Source: Collinsella sp. (lineage in GTDB: Bacteria > Actinomycetota > Coriobacteriia > Coriobacteriales > Coriobacteriaceae). From it: a stretch of DNA of 44,135 nt. Within the stretch, counting starts at the first letter, position 1. Each line of letters begins with the position of its first letter. The notes under the pieces are model-generated. The model saw only the letters and a list, made by a program, of their open reading frames with translations, was not told where the DNA came from and did not search any database. The stretch is from NCBI GenBank assembly GCA_019414515.1, contig DXLX01000040.1:1-44135 (forward strand), written 5' to 3'. Shown piece by piece: positions 15,522 through 24,525 of this stretch. The position numbers were made by a program, and so were the translations under genes.

Positions 15522-15896
15522 CTACTCGGCGACGGGAGCCTCGGCAACAGCCTCGGCCTCTGCCTTGACAGCCTTCTTGGCGCGGGACGTAGCCTGGACC
15601 TTCACGATCTTCAGCTTGGTGAGCTGCTGACGGTGACCCTTCAGACGACGATAGCGCTTACGCTTGTGGAACTTGAAGACCAGCTGCTTCTCGCCCTTGA
15701 ACTGCTCAACGATCTGAGCGGTAACCTTGGCCTTGGCCAGCTTGTCGGGATCGGTGACGATCTTCTTACCATCGTTGAGGAAGATGACCGGCAGGGTGAC
15801 CTTATCGCCCTCATTGCCCTCGATCTTCTCGACGGTGATGACATCGTCGGTGGCGACCTTGTACTGCTTGCCGCCCGTGTTAACGATTGCGTACAT
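15522..15896 (-). CDS. rplU: 50S ribosomal protein L21
   Basis: This 124-residue protein has the L21 beginning YAIVNTGGKQYKVATDD and the RNA-binding segment FKFHKRKRYRRLKGHRQQLTKLKI. The start is ATG 15896, which gives the family N terminus; seven extra codons up to 15917 are not needed. A C-terminal extension of ~20 residues rich in Ala, Glu and Val makes it longer than the ~103 residues usual for L21, echoing the tail of S16 in this window. It is followed by rpmA. Confidence 0.96.
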   Translation of the reverse strand: MYAIVNTGGKQYKVATDDVITVEKIEGNEGDKVTLPVIFLNDGKKIVTDPDKLAKAKVTAQIVEQFKGEKQLVFKFHKRKRYRRLKGHRQQLTKLKIVKVQATSRAKKAVKAEAEAVAEAPVAE

Positions 15897-15963
15897 GTTT
15901 ACTTGCCCTTCATGCATCAGTTAGTGCAACAGCCGAATATAGTAGCAGGCGAAAATACCCCCG

Positions 15964-16776
15964 TCAACGAGTATGTGGAGCAAATCCACAAGTTCGCACA
16001 GGTATGGGGCTGACGAGTCGGCCCTCGTCGTCCTCGCATGCTTGATTCTGACGCTCGACATCGTAGGAGCAGATGGTCACGAGGTCTTGCATACCGGTGG
16101 AAACAATAGGTGCATCCACGCCCGGGGTCAAGCCCTGCAACAAAACATCAGCAGCAGAAAGCAAAATTTCCGGACGCATGGAGCCCTCGTTGTCGGCATG
16201 GGTGTCGAGCATGAGCACCAAATGGTCCGGGCGCTCCCCCGCCGTGAGCTCATAGCCCACGAGCGTGTGATCCAAATCCAAGCGCTTGCTCTTTTTGCCG
16301 CGCGCGTAGTCGATGCCATGGTCCGCGCGCAGCGTGTCGATCGCACGACGCACCTCGTCGGCGCTTACGGGCGCCTCGGGATCCAAGTGCAGGTCGATGC
16401 GATACGACAGACGCGTGAGTTGCGCCGTCAACGCCGGCGTGCGCACGTCGATATACGCCGCCTCGATGGGCGCCAGATCGGCCGGAGACGCCGCAGCCAG
16501 GCGCCCAAACGCCTCGTCGAGCGCCACGAACTCGGTCATAAACAGGTCATACCACTCGCAGATCGACGACGTACCCACCGGTAGCGCCGAAGAGAAGCCC
16601 ACTCGCATGTGCGGAGAGAAGCCCTGCGTGACGGCATAGGGAAGTCCCGCACGGCGCACGATGCGCTCAATGGTATGGATTACTTCGAGATGGCCCAGGT
16701 ACTTAAGGCGATCGCGTTTGCCATAGCGAACACGAAGTCTAAAGAGCGTGGGGCTGTCGGTCAGGCGCTCACTCAT
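15964..16776 (-). CDS. radical SAM-linked protein (TIGR03936/DUF2344 type)
   Basis: This 270-residue protein has RLRVRYGKRDRLKYLGHLEVIHTIERIVRRAGLPYAVTQGFSPHMRVGFSSALPVG, here cited by its parts at ~13-67, the hallmark of the family found beside or fused to the next gene. No iron-sulfur motif is present. Its ATG overlaps the TGA of the radical SAM gene (ATGA), so the two are made together and probably form one enzyme system. The reaction is not known to me; a role in RNA or ribosome modification is suggested only by the constant linkage to rplU-rpmA. Confidence 0.85.
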   Translation of the reverse strand: MSERLTDSPTLFRLRVRYGKRDRLKYLGHLEVIHTIERIVRRAGLPYAVTQGFSPHMRVGFSSALPVGTSSICEWYDLFMTEFVALDEAFGRLAAASPADLAPIEAAYIDVRTPALTAQLTRLSYRIDLHLDPEAPVSADEVRRAIDTLRADHGIDYARGKKSKRLDLDHTLVGYELTAGERPDHLVLMLDTHADNEGSMRPEILLSAADVLLQGLTPGVDAPIVSTGMQDLVTICSYDVERQNQACEDDEGRLVSPIPVRTCGFAPHTR

Positions 16777-18650
16777 GCGCGATCACCCATCAATACATTC
16801 TTGGCGTGGAGCGTGGGGCAGATTCCGCAGCCGGTGCACGACGTGCGGGTGCAGTCGGGAGTCGTGACACCCTCGAGCGAGCGACGGTACTCGCGGTCGA
16901 GGAAGCCGCGCGTGCAGCCGGGGCTCACATGCTCCCACGGCAGACGCCAGTCCAACTCGTAGGGCAGGTGCACGAGCTCATTGAGGTCGATGCCGTTTTT
17001 GGCAGCAGCCTCCTTCCAGTTATCGAGCGAGAAATGCTCTACCCAGGCGTCAAAGCGAGAGCCCGAGCGCCAAGCATCGATGATGACGGGCGTCATGTCA
17101 CGACCGGCGCGGGACAGCGCGGCCTCGATGAGCGAGGTCTCGGCATCGTGGTAATGCACGCGGACGGCACGGTTGCGAACGCTCGTGATAAGCAGCTTCT
17201 GGCGACGCTTGACGTCGTCGTAGTCGAGCTGCGGGCACCACTGGAACGGCGTGGCAGCCTTGGGGATAAAGACCGAAACCGAGATGGATACCGAAATCGA
17301 GCCGCGACGAGCCTTGGGCACCACGGAACGACCGAGCTCCAGCACGTGATCGGCCAGATTGGCAATGGCTACGATGTCCTCGTCGCGCTCACCGGGAAGG
17401 CCCATCATAAAGTAGAGCTTCATGCGGTTCCAGCCGGCCTCGAAGGCCGCCTTGGCCGCACGGTCCAGGTCCTCCTCGGTCACGTTCTTGTTAATGATGT
17501 CACGCATGCGCTGACTGCCGGCCTCGGGCGCGAACGTCAGGCCGCCCTTCTTTTCGCCGGCGACCGACTCGGCCATATCCACGCCAAACGAATCCAGGCG
17601 CTGCGACGGAATAGATACGCGAATACCCGTATCCTCCAGGCGACGGTTGAGCCTGCCGAGCACGTCGCGAATGCAGGAGTGGTCAGTCGTGGAGAGCGAG
17701 GTCAGCGACACCTCGTCATAGCCGGTCTTTTCCAGACCCTGAATCACCGACGAGACGATCTGGTCGGCCGAGCGCTCGCGCACTGGGCGATACGTCATGC
17801 CGGCCTGGCAAAAACGACAGCCGCGGGCGCAGCCGCGCAGGATCTCGATAGACAGGCGGTCGTGGACCAGCTGCGCATAGGGTACGCACGACTGCGACAG
17901 CGGATTCGTGGCGCCGAAATCCTCGACGACGCGCTTGTAGACCACGGTCGGCGCATTCTTGCCTTCACGCGGCACGGTGTAGCCATGCGGCGAACAGGGC
18001 TCGTCGTGACGAACCTCATAGAGCGACGGCACGTAGTTGCCGGCAATGGATGCAAGCTGCTCGACAATCTGCGCGCGCGGGACCTCTTCGTCACGCAGGC
18101 GGCGATGCAGCTGGCAGGTCTCGAGCAGCGATTCCTCGCCCTCACCGATGAGGATGGCATCGAAGAAGGCCGCGTACGGCTCGGGGTTGTACACCGAGGG
18201 GCCGCCGGCGATGATGATGGGGTCGTCTTCACCTCGGTCGGCCGCTAACAGCGGAATGCCAGCGAGGTCGAGTGCCTCGAGGAAGTTCGTCACCGCCATC
18301 TCGTGCGGCACATGCAGACCGACGATATCAAACGAAGCGACCGGCGCTGCACCCTCGAGCGAGAGCAGCGGAATACCTGCCTCGCGCATAGCGTCACCCA
18401 TATCGGGCCACGGCACATACCCACGCTCGCAGGAGATGCCCTCGGCCTGGTTAAGGATGTTGTAGAGGATGGCGATGCCCTGGTTAGGCAGACCAACCTC
18501 GTACACATCCGGGTAGATCAGGCAGCAACGGTAGTCGGCATCGGCCTTGGAAAGCGTGCCCCACTCGTGATCGATATAGCGGCTCGGCTTTTCGACCTTG
18601 GCGAGCAACGGCTCAATTAAATGAAAACAGTCTTGATACGGAACGCGCAA
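16773..18650 (-). CDS. B12-binding-domain radical SAM protein (TIGR03960 type)
   Basis: This 625-residue protein has an N-terminal cobalamin-binding-like domain (LIYPDVYEVGLPNQGIAILY, ~43-62) and the radical SAM cluster CARGCRFC followed by QAGMTYRPVRERS (~274-296). The TIM-barrel part includes SLTSLSTTDHSC and TFAPEAGSQRMRDIINK. A C-terminal CTGCGICPTL motif is likely a further iron-sulfur site. A TTG at 18650 serves as start after AGGGG. The partner gene overlaps its stop. Radical SAM enzymes with this architecture often do methylation or methylthiolation, but this family's substrate is not evident from sequence. Confidence 0.88.
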   Translation of the reverse strand: MRVPYQDCFHLIEPLLAKVEKPSRYIDHEWGTLSKADADYRCCLIYPDVYEVGLPNQGIAILYNILNQAEGISCERGYVPWPDMGDAMREAGIPLLSLEGAAPVASFDIVGLHVPHEMAVTNFLEALDLAGIPLLAADRGEDDPIIIAGGPSVYNPEPYAAFFDAILIGEGEESLLETCQLHRRLRDEEVPRAQIVEQLASIAGNYVPSLYEVRHDEPCSPHGYTVPREGKNAPTVVYKRVVEDFGATNPLSQSCVPYAQLVHDRLSIEILRGCARGCRFCQAGMTYRPVRERSADQIVSSVIQGLEKTGYDEVSLTSLSTTDHSCIRDVLGRLNRRLEDTGIRVSIPSQRLDSFGVDMAESVAGEKKGGLTFAPEAGSQRMRDIINKNVTEEDLDRAAKAAFEAGWNRMKLYFMMGLPGERDEDIVAIANLADHVLELGRSVVPKARRGSISVSISVSVFIPKAATPFQWCPQLDYDDVKRRQKLLITSVRNRAVRVHYHDAETSLIEAALSRAGRDMTPVIIDAWRSGSRFDAWVEHFSLDNWKEAAAKNGIDLNELVHLPYELDWRLPWEHVSPGCTRGFLDREYRRSLEGVTTPDCTRTSCTGCGICPTLHAKNVLMGDRA

Positions 18651-18660
18651 CGGAAAACCC

Positions 18661-19590
18661 CTAAGCAGCGAGATCGGATGCGTCCTGATAGGACGCCATA
18701 GGACGGGTAGCGCCCGCGACCGTGGTCACCAGATCGCGAACGCGGGAGAACGTGGCAGTAACCACCTCGTTGGCACGGCTGTAGTCGACATCGCGCTCGT
18801 AGAGCGAAACGAGCGCACGGCCCATGCCATAGGTGCCCGCGGCAGCAGTGAGCGCCTTGACGGCAAACCCAATATGCGGCGTCTGCTTGACGAGCGCGCG
18901 GGTGACCGCGCGGATCACAAGACCGCCGGCAAGCACGCCCGCGACCTCGTAGCCACGCTCGGGTTTAATGCCGCGTCCAAAGACGGCAGCGAGCTCAAAG
19001 AGCATGCCCACCTGCGCCAGCGCCATAACGGGATAATCGGCGCCCGGCAAAAACACCAGTGCACCGGTCGCCATATTGGTGAGCGCGCACGAGGTGATGA
19101 TACGGTTGGCCGCCGCGATGCGCATGAAGGCAAAGTTCGCCGCAAAAGCCGTTTCCTTGTCGGTGCGATCGAGAATCCAGCGGGCAAGCGTCTCGAGCAG
19201 ATACGTCTTATCGATTGCCGCCACCACGCCGAGCATGGGCGTGGACTCCTCGATAAACGGCACCTCCACAGCAGACTCGGCAAGCACGCACACGGGCGCG
19301 CCGGCGATCACGAGCTCCTGCACGGCACTCTCCAAGCGGTCGGAACCACACGAGAGCACCAGCACCACATCGGTATCGGTCTTTGGAGCAATTCGCTCCT
19401 CCCCCAGACGCTCGACGCGCACAATGCCCGAGGTCGTCTGCGGCACAAAGGCGTCACGCACCGTCTCGGCCAGAAAGCGCGAGGCGGACGAATCCAGATA
19501 GACCGAGACGCGCACCGGCGTATCGGAATCCTTCTTAACGGACGCGCCCATCTTAAAAGCGCGGGTCAGCTTATCTACGGGAATTTTCAT
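18661..19590 (-). CDS. DUF697-like membrane-associated protein, function unknown
   Basis: This 309-residue protein starts at ATG 19590 after GGAGGGG. The first ~130 residues are an alpha/beta region with VRVSVYLDSS and DVVLVLSCGSD segments resembling a nucleotide-binding-like fold without a P-loop. The second half has hydrophobic stretches (ITSCALTNMATGALVFLP, VMALAQVGMLFELAAVFG, YEVAGVLAGGLVIRAVTRAL) like the DUF697/YcjF domain that follows GTPase domains in other proteins. Here no GTPase motifs are seen. It lies between rodA and the radical SAM gene with short gaps, so it is probably co-transcribed with the cell-elongation genes. Confidence 0.7.
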   Translation of the reverse strand: MKIPVDKLTRAFKMGASVKKDSDTPVRVSVYLDSSASRFLAETVRDAFVPQTTSGIVRVERLGEERIAPKTDTDVVLVLSCGSDRLESAVQELVIAGAPVCVLAESAVEVPFIEESTPMLGVVAAIDKTYLLETLARWILDRTDKETAFAANFAFMRIAAANRIITSCALTNMATGALVFLPGADYPVMALAQVGMLFELAAVFGRGIKPERGYEVAGVLAGGLVIRAVTRALVKQTPHIGFAVKALTAAAGTYGMGRALVSLYERDVDYSRANEVVTATFSRVRDLVTTVAGATRPMASYQDASDLAA

Positions 19591-19608
19591 AGCAAACCCC
19601 TCCAGCGG

Positions 19609-20835
19609 TTACGCGGCGCCCGAACGATGCCGCCATATGGATTGTACGATACCCACCGTCAGCAGCTGAATCATCATCGAAGACGAACCGAAGCTAATAA
19701 ACGGTAGCGGAATACCGGTAATCGGCATCATGCCGATGCACATGCCGATGTTTTCGAAAGTCTGGAACGCCCACATGCCAACGATGCCCACACACGAAAG
19801 ACGCAAAAACAGCGACTCGCACTTAAAGGCGACGCGAATCGTCGAAAAGATCAGCAGCACGTAGAGGCACAGGAGCAAAAAGGAACCGCAAAAGCCAAAG
19901 GTCTCGGACAGGAAGGCGAAGACGAAGTCGGTGTGGAACTCAGGCAGAAAGCCGCCGGCCGACTGCGTCGCATGCCCCAGGCCCTTACCAAAGAAGCCGC
20001 CCGAGCCAACGGCGATAAGCGACTGCTGCAGGTTGTAGGCATCGTCCGAATCGGCATTATCGGGGTCGATAAAGACCGTCAGACGGTTCATCTGATACTG
20101 CTTGATGAGCACATCGTGGCCGAGCAACGAATCAAAGACCGAATCAAGCGCCAGGACGAGGGCCACCAGGCCCACGAGCAGGGCCAGGGTCGACAGCACC
20201 CATTCGCGGCGTGCACCGCTCATGCAGATGACGATGGCGCCCGAAACCAGCACGACCAGGCCCGAGCCCAGGTCACCCATGGCAACGACGGCCAAAAACG
20301 GAATAGACAGCATGCCGCAGAGCTTGACGTAGTCGCGAACGGTATCGATGCGACCGTTATACTGCGAGCCAAGCGTAGCAATAAAGAAGATGGTGATGAG
20401 CTTGGCAAGCTCAACCGGCTGGAACGTCAAGCCGATACCGGGAATCTTGATCCAGCCCGTCATGCCCAGACCGCCCGTATAGGACAGACCCGGAATCTTG
20501 GGCGAGAAGATCACGATCAGGTCGATGACGAGCAACGCCGTCGAGAAATTGGAAATACCGCGCAGGTCGGTTCGCCAGACGAGCACCGCCAGCACCGCTC
20601 CGATGCCAATTCCCAGCAAATGGCGCGAGAACGAAGCATCGGCCTTAAACTGCGAAGCCGACCAGATAATGATGGCACCGTAGGCGACGAGCGCCACAGT
20701 AGCCACGAGCACACCGATATGCACCTTTTGGCGAAACGTGCCGCGCGAGGCCGAAAGTTGCTTGTTGACGCGGTCCAGGCTGCTGCGAGAGCCGGTCTTG
20801 GTTGAACGGAACAGATCCGCCGGAGAAAAATCCAT
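19609..20835 (-). CDS. rodA: rod-shape peptidoglycan glycosyltransferase RodA
   Basis: This 408-residue SEDS-family membrane protein has about ten transmembrane segments starting at ~38. It contains FTGWIKI-like GMTGWIKIPGIGLTFQPVELAK, the long loop, and the signature C-terminal PITGIPLPFISFGSSSM. RodA polymerises lipid II during side-wall growth, paired with PBP2. The start ATG 20835 follows ATAGGAGG. It lies nine bases after the mrdA stop, so polymerase and crosslinker are co-expressed. A ~35-residue cytoplasmic N-terminal extension rich in Ser/Arg is present. Confidence 0.96.
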   Translation of the reverse strand: MDFSPADLFRSTKTGSRSSLDRVNKQLSASRGTFRQKVHIGVLVATVALVAYGAIIIWSASQFKADASFSRHLLGIGIGAVLAVLVWRTDLRGISNFSTALLVIDLIVIFSPKIPGLSYTGGLGMTGWIKIPGIGLTFQPVELAKLITIFFIATLGSQYNGRIDTVRDYVKLCGMLSIPFLAVVAMGDLGSGLVVLVSGAIVICMSGARREWVLSTLALLVGLVALVLALDSVFDSLLGHDVLIKQYQMNRLTVFIDPDNADSDDAYNLQQSLIAVGSGGFFGKGLGHATQSAGGFLPEFHTDFVFAFLSETFGFCGSFLLLCLYVLLIFSTIRVAFKCESLFLRLSCVGIVGMWAFQTFENIGMCIGMMPITGIPLPFISFGSSSMMIQLLTVGIVQSIWRHRSGAA

Positions 20836-20844
20836 CGCAACCTC

Positions 20845-22914
20845 CTATCGAACCGAAGAATCGCCCGAGGCCGAAGAGGTATCGGGCTCGTCATAAATCA
20901 CGCCGAGCACGTCGCGCACGACATGCATCGCGGTATCTGAGCCACCGCCGCCCTGCTCCAGGACGGTAGCGATGACATACTTGGGATCATCGGCCGGTGC
21001 ATAGGCGCAGAACCACGCGTATTCGTCCTCGCCACTTTTCTCGCCCGTGCCCGACTTGCCGTATACCTGCGGCGTCAGGGTGCCAAAGTGCGCCGCCAGG
21101 GACGTCGATGCCGTGTAAATCACGTCGTGCATGCCGTTGCGAACAAGAGCCAAATCCGAATCGCTGTTGATCTTGGCCTCCAGGCGCTTCTTCTTGCCCT
21201 TGCCATTGTACTTATAGGCATCGCCGTCGCCATCGCGCGACACGGCAGACAAAAATACGTGAGGCACGTACTGTTTGCCGCCGTTGGCAAGACCCATATA
21301 GGCGCACGCCATCTGCAGGGGCGTCACCAGGATGTCGCCCTGGCCGATAGCAATGTTGGTCATATCGCCGGCATTCCACTTGCGGTCCTCGGCAGAGGCG
21401 TCGGTGAAGTATGACTCTTTCCACTCGGCATCGGGAATACGACCCGCGCCCTCACTCGGCAGATCGATACCGCAGGTCTTGCCTAGGCCCCAGCGACGAA
21501 AGACCTCCTGCAGGCCCTCGGGATGTTGCTCGTCATAAAAGAACGCCTTACCCATGTCGTAGAAGACGGGGTCGCACGAGTTGGCGATACCCGACTGCAG
21601 CGTCATGGTGCCGTGGCCAGACGTCAGCCAGCAGCGCTTGCCCCAAGCCTTGCCCAGACCCGTCCAATAACCCGTGCAGTTGGTTGTCTGCGTTGAAGTG
21701 TAGGTTCCAAACTCAAGACCGGCCAGTGCCGAGAGCGGCTTGATGGTCGAGGCCGACATGTACTGTCCGCTAATGGCGCGGTTGAGCAGCGGGTGCGAAC
21801 CCTTGTCATCATTGAGCTCGGTCCACACGTCATTTGAGACGCCGCCGATAAAGACGGACGGATCGAACTTGGGCTGGCTCGCCATGCCCAGGATCTCGCC
21901 ATTGTTGGGATCGAGACACACCACAGCGCCGTTGCCGGCATTGCTGTAGCCAGTGGTCTTGGCAAGCTCGATAGCGCTCGCCAGCGCCGTCTCACAGGCC
22001 TGTTGGATCTTAAGGTCGAGCGTGAGCTTAATGTCGGAGCCGGCCTTCGCGGGCACGGCGCCGGCCTGACCGGTCACATTGCCCGAGGCATCGACCTTGA
22101 CGGTCTGCTCGCCACGAATACCCTGCAGCAGGTTTTCGTAGTAGCTCTCAACGCCCGCCTGGCCCACGATATCGCCCGACTGGTACGTAATCTTGCCAGC
22201 AGAAGCATCATCATCGCCAGAGGTTTTCTTATTCTGGGCCTCGAGCTGCTCGGAGGTAATGGTGCCGGTATAGCCCAAGATATGGCATGCCGTCTCGCCG
22301 TATGGATACTGGCGCTCGGTACGCTCGGCAATCTTGACGCCCGGGAACTCGCCGGCGTGTTCCTTGATATAGGCAACCGTGGAGCGACGGACGTCCGTCG
22401 CGATGGTATGCAGGCTCTGAGCGCCCTCTGTATTGTCCTGAATATTGCGAAGGACCGCCACATAAGGCATTCCAAGCACGTTGGCAAGATGGCGAACCAG
22501 AACCTCATCCTCGGCAAGGTCGCGGTAGGCCACGACAGCAAGTGAGGGACGGTTCTGGACAAGCGCCACGCCATTGCGGTCGAGGATGCGGCCGCGCACA
22601 GCGGGTGTGGTAACGGTGCGAGTCTGATTACTATTGGCCTGCTTCTCGTAATAGTCCGATGAGACCATCTGCATGCCCCACAGCTTGACGGCAAGTGCCG
22701 CAAACATCGCGCCCACACCCGTGGTGAGGATGGAAAAGCGGCCCTTAAAGGCGGTCGCCGCGGTATTGCCCTCGCCCTCGGTGGCGCGCGGGGCCGTTCC
22801 ATGCTGTGTATCGTAGGTAAAACGGGAATCGCCACGACGCATGATGACCAGCGCGACCACGATGGCCACAACCAGCACGATACCGGCGATAATAACCGTC
22901 ATCTGGGAAGACAT
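20845..22914 (-). CDS. mrdA: penicillin-binding protein 2 (transpeptidase)
   Basis: This 689-residue class B PBP has two hydrophobic stretches near the N terminus (~7-25 and ~57-78), a PBP dimerisation domain (~100-270; TPAVRGRILDRNGVALVQNRP), and a transpeptidase domain with the active-site SxxK in SASTIKPLSALAG and the KSGTG motif in VYGKSGTGEKSG. It crosslinks lateral-wall peptidoglycan together with RodA, next in the operon. The start ATG 22914 follows GGGGAGG. An internal Ser/Ala/Asp insert near NKKTSGDDDASAG is unlike many homologues. Confidence 0.95.
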   Translation of the reverse strand: MSSQMTVIIAGIVLVVAIVVALVIMRRGDSRFTYDTQHGTAPRATEGEGNTAATAFKGRFSILTTGVGAMFAALAVKLWGMQMVSSDYYEKQANSNQTRTVTTPAVRGRILDRNGVALVQNRPSLAVVAYRDLAEDEVLVRHLANVLGMPYVAVLRNIQDNTEGAQSLHTIATDVRRSTVAYIKEHAGEFPGVKIAERTERQYPYGETACHILGYTGTITSEQLEAQNKKTSGDDDASAGKITYQSGDIVGQAGVESYYENLLQGIRGEQTVKVDASGNVTGQAGAVPAKAGSDIKLTLDLKIQQACETALASAIELAKTTGYSNAGNGAVVCLDPNNGEILGMASQPKFDPSVFIGGVSNDVWTELNDDKGSHPLLNRAISGQYMSASTIKPLSALAGLEFGTYTSTQTTNCTGYWTGLGKAWGKRCWLTSGHGTMTLQSGIANSCDPVFYDMGKAFFYDEQHPEGLQEVFRRWGLGKTCGIDLPSEGAGRIPDAEWKESYFTDASAEDRKWNAGDMTNIAIGQGDILVTPLQMACAYMGLANGGKQYVPHVFLSAVSRDGDGDAYKYNGKGKKKRLEAKINSDSDLALVRNGMHDVIYTASTSLAAHFGTLTPQVYGKSGTGEKSGEDEYAWFCAYAPADDPKYVIATVLEQGGGGSDTAMHVVRDVLGVIYDEPDTSSASGDSSVR

Positions 22915-22927
22915 CTACGGGCCTCCC

Positions 22928-23494
22928 CTATTTGAGCTTGCGGGTCTTGGGCTTAAAGCGCATACCCGTCTGGCGTCCGCCACGTGCGGAGAATCCATAG
23001 CCGGACTGCGGCACGACGCCGGACATCAAAAACGGAATGGCAACCAGACCCGTCAGGATCGAGGACGGCAGCGCATGGCCGAAGATCGCCACGACAAAGC
23101 TCGTCTCCAAACCCATAAACAGCAAGATGATGCTGTAGATCACATTAATGACGAGCGCAAAGGCGCCCACGGTGACGCCGCGCGCACTCGGGGTACCGCC
23201 CGTCTGACCGACGGCGCTGTGCACCAGGGCAAAAGAACCCACGGTCAGCAGGAGCGACATAACGCCCACCGGCACGGCAGCGGACAGGTCATAAAACAAG
23301 CCACTGCAAAAACCGCACACGACGGCACGGGTCGGGTCGCCCGAGAACACGCTTAGGCACACCAGGATAATCATGAAGTTGACGCGACCTCCCGCAATGG
23401 AGATCTGCGGTGCCAGGCCTGCCTGCAGCAGCACACACACAATGGCGGCGATTACAAACGTGCGGGAGCTCATCCCCTGCTCGTGTAGATCCAT
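22928..23494 (-). CDS. mreD: rod shape-determining protein MreD
   Basis: This integral membrane protein of ~188 residues has four to five hydrophobic helices, including FVIAAIVCVLLQAGLAPQI, VNFMIILVCLSVFSG and VICG-like VVCGFCSGLFYDLSA, which is typical of MreD. It links MreB/MreC to the RodA-PBP2 complex. ATG 23494 is preferred because GGGGG lies seven bases upstream; ATG 23500 is directly beside that site. Order mreB-mreC-mreD-mrdA-rodA is conserved. The C terminus is basic. Confidence 0.92.
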   Translation of the reverse strand: MDLHEQGMSSRTFVIAAIVCVLLQAGLAPQISIAGGRVNFMIILVCLSVFSGDPTRAVVCGFCSGLFYDLSAAVPVGVMSLLLTVGSFALVHSAVGQTGGTPSARGVTVGAFALVINVIYSIILLFMGLETSFVVAIFGHALPSSILTGLVAIPFLMSGVVPQSGYGFSARGGRQTGMRFKPKTRKLK

Positions 23495-23505
23495 GGACAT
23501 GCCCC

Positions 23506-24504
23506 CTATTCGCTCGAGCCAGAATCGGTCGTCTCGGACGTGTCGGAACTGTCATCCGAGCTCTCGTCCTTCGTCTTGGTCACAGCATCGCGCGACGTTC
23601 CCTGCGGCGTGCTGTTGGCCGTGCTCACGTCCTCATCCGAGGCCGACTGTTCGTCGGTCAGCGAGGTGATGACCAGCACTTCCTCGTTGTTCTCGGCCGT
23701 GGTCTGAGCGCGCACCACAATGGTGTAGTACACGTCGTTTGCCGATTTCTCAACCGACGAGACGGTGCCAAGCGGAAGGCCCTTGGGGAACACGCCGCCA
23801 ATGCCAGAGGTCACGATGATGTCGCCAACTTTGACGTCGGAGTCAACACTCACGTACTCAAGGCGCAAGGAACCATCGGGCTGGCCCTGCAGCATACCCT
23901 GGGCGCGCGTGTCCTGCACCATGGCGGACACGCCCGAGTTCTCGTCGCCAATCAGGCGCACGGTAGAGGTCTTGGCCGATACCTCGATAATCTGGCCGAT
24001 AACACCGGCAGAACTCGTCACGGGCATGTTGATGGTAAGGCCGTCGGCAGAGCCCTTGTCGATGGTAACGGTCGAGGTCCAGGCATCGCCGGAGGCACCA
24101 ACGATACGAGCTGCGGTCGATTTGAGATTGTAGGTCGATTGCAGCCCGACCAGGCCCTCCAGGCGCTCGGCAGTCTTTTGAGCCTCAGAAAGCTCGGCGA
24201 CCTTAGAGGTCAGCTCCTCATTTTGCTTCTTGAGCTCGTCGAGCGTGTCCTGCGACGCCGTTAGGTTAGAGAACACGTTGCCAATCGCATTGAAGGGAGC
24301 CGCCACAGCCGAGCCCACAAAGCGCACCGGAGAGGTAATCGTCGTTACGCCCGAACGCACGGCATGAATCGGCCCTGCCTCGCCCTCGCGGATGTAAAAC
24401 GTGAGCAGCAACACCGAAATCAGGCTGAAAACAATCAACGGGCGCATACCCGTTGATTGTCGCTTGGTATTCAGATTTGTGGAGAAACCCGAAGATCGTG
24501 CCAA
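23506..24504 (-). CDS. mreC: rod shape-determining protein MreC
   Basis: This 332-residue protein has one transmembrane helix (~22-40, PLIVFSLISVLLLTFYI), a coiled-coil (~75-117, rich in Glu/Lys/Leu), and the beta-rich periplasmic-type core (ARIVGASGDAWTSTVTIDKGSADGL, GIGGVFPKGLPLGTV). A long acidic Ser/Thr/Asp C-terminal tail (~285-332) is disordered by composition. MreC stimulates PBP2-RodA. A TTG at 24504 is the likely start, with AGGTGG upstream. Confidence 0.95.
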   Translation of the reverse strand: MARSSGFSTNLNTKRQSTGMRPLIVFSLISVLLLTFYIREGEAGPIHAVRSGVTTITSPVRFVGSAVAAPFNAIGNVFSNLTASQDTLDELKKQNEELTSKVAELSEAQKTAERLEGLVGLQSTYNLKSTAARIVGASGDAWTSTVTIDKGSADGLTINMPVTSSAGVIGQIIEVSAKTSTVRLIGDENSGVSAMVQDTRAQGMLQGQPDGSLRLEYVSVDSDVKVGDIIVTSGIGGVFPKGLPLGTVSSVEKSANDVYYTIVVRAQTTAENNEEVLVITSLTDEQSASDEDVSTANSTPQGTSRDAVTKTKDESSDDSSDTSETTDSGSSE

Positions 24505-24525
24505 ATGGAATCCACCTTTTGGAAA

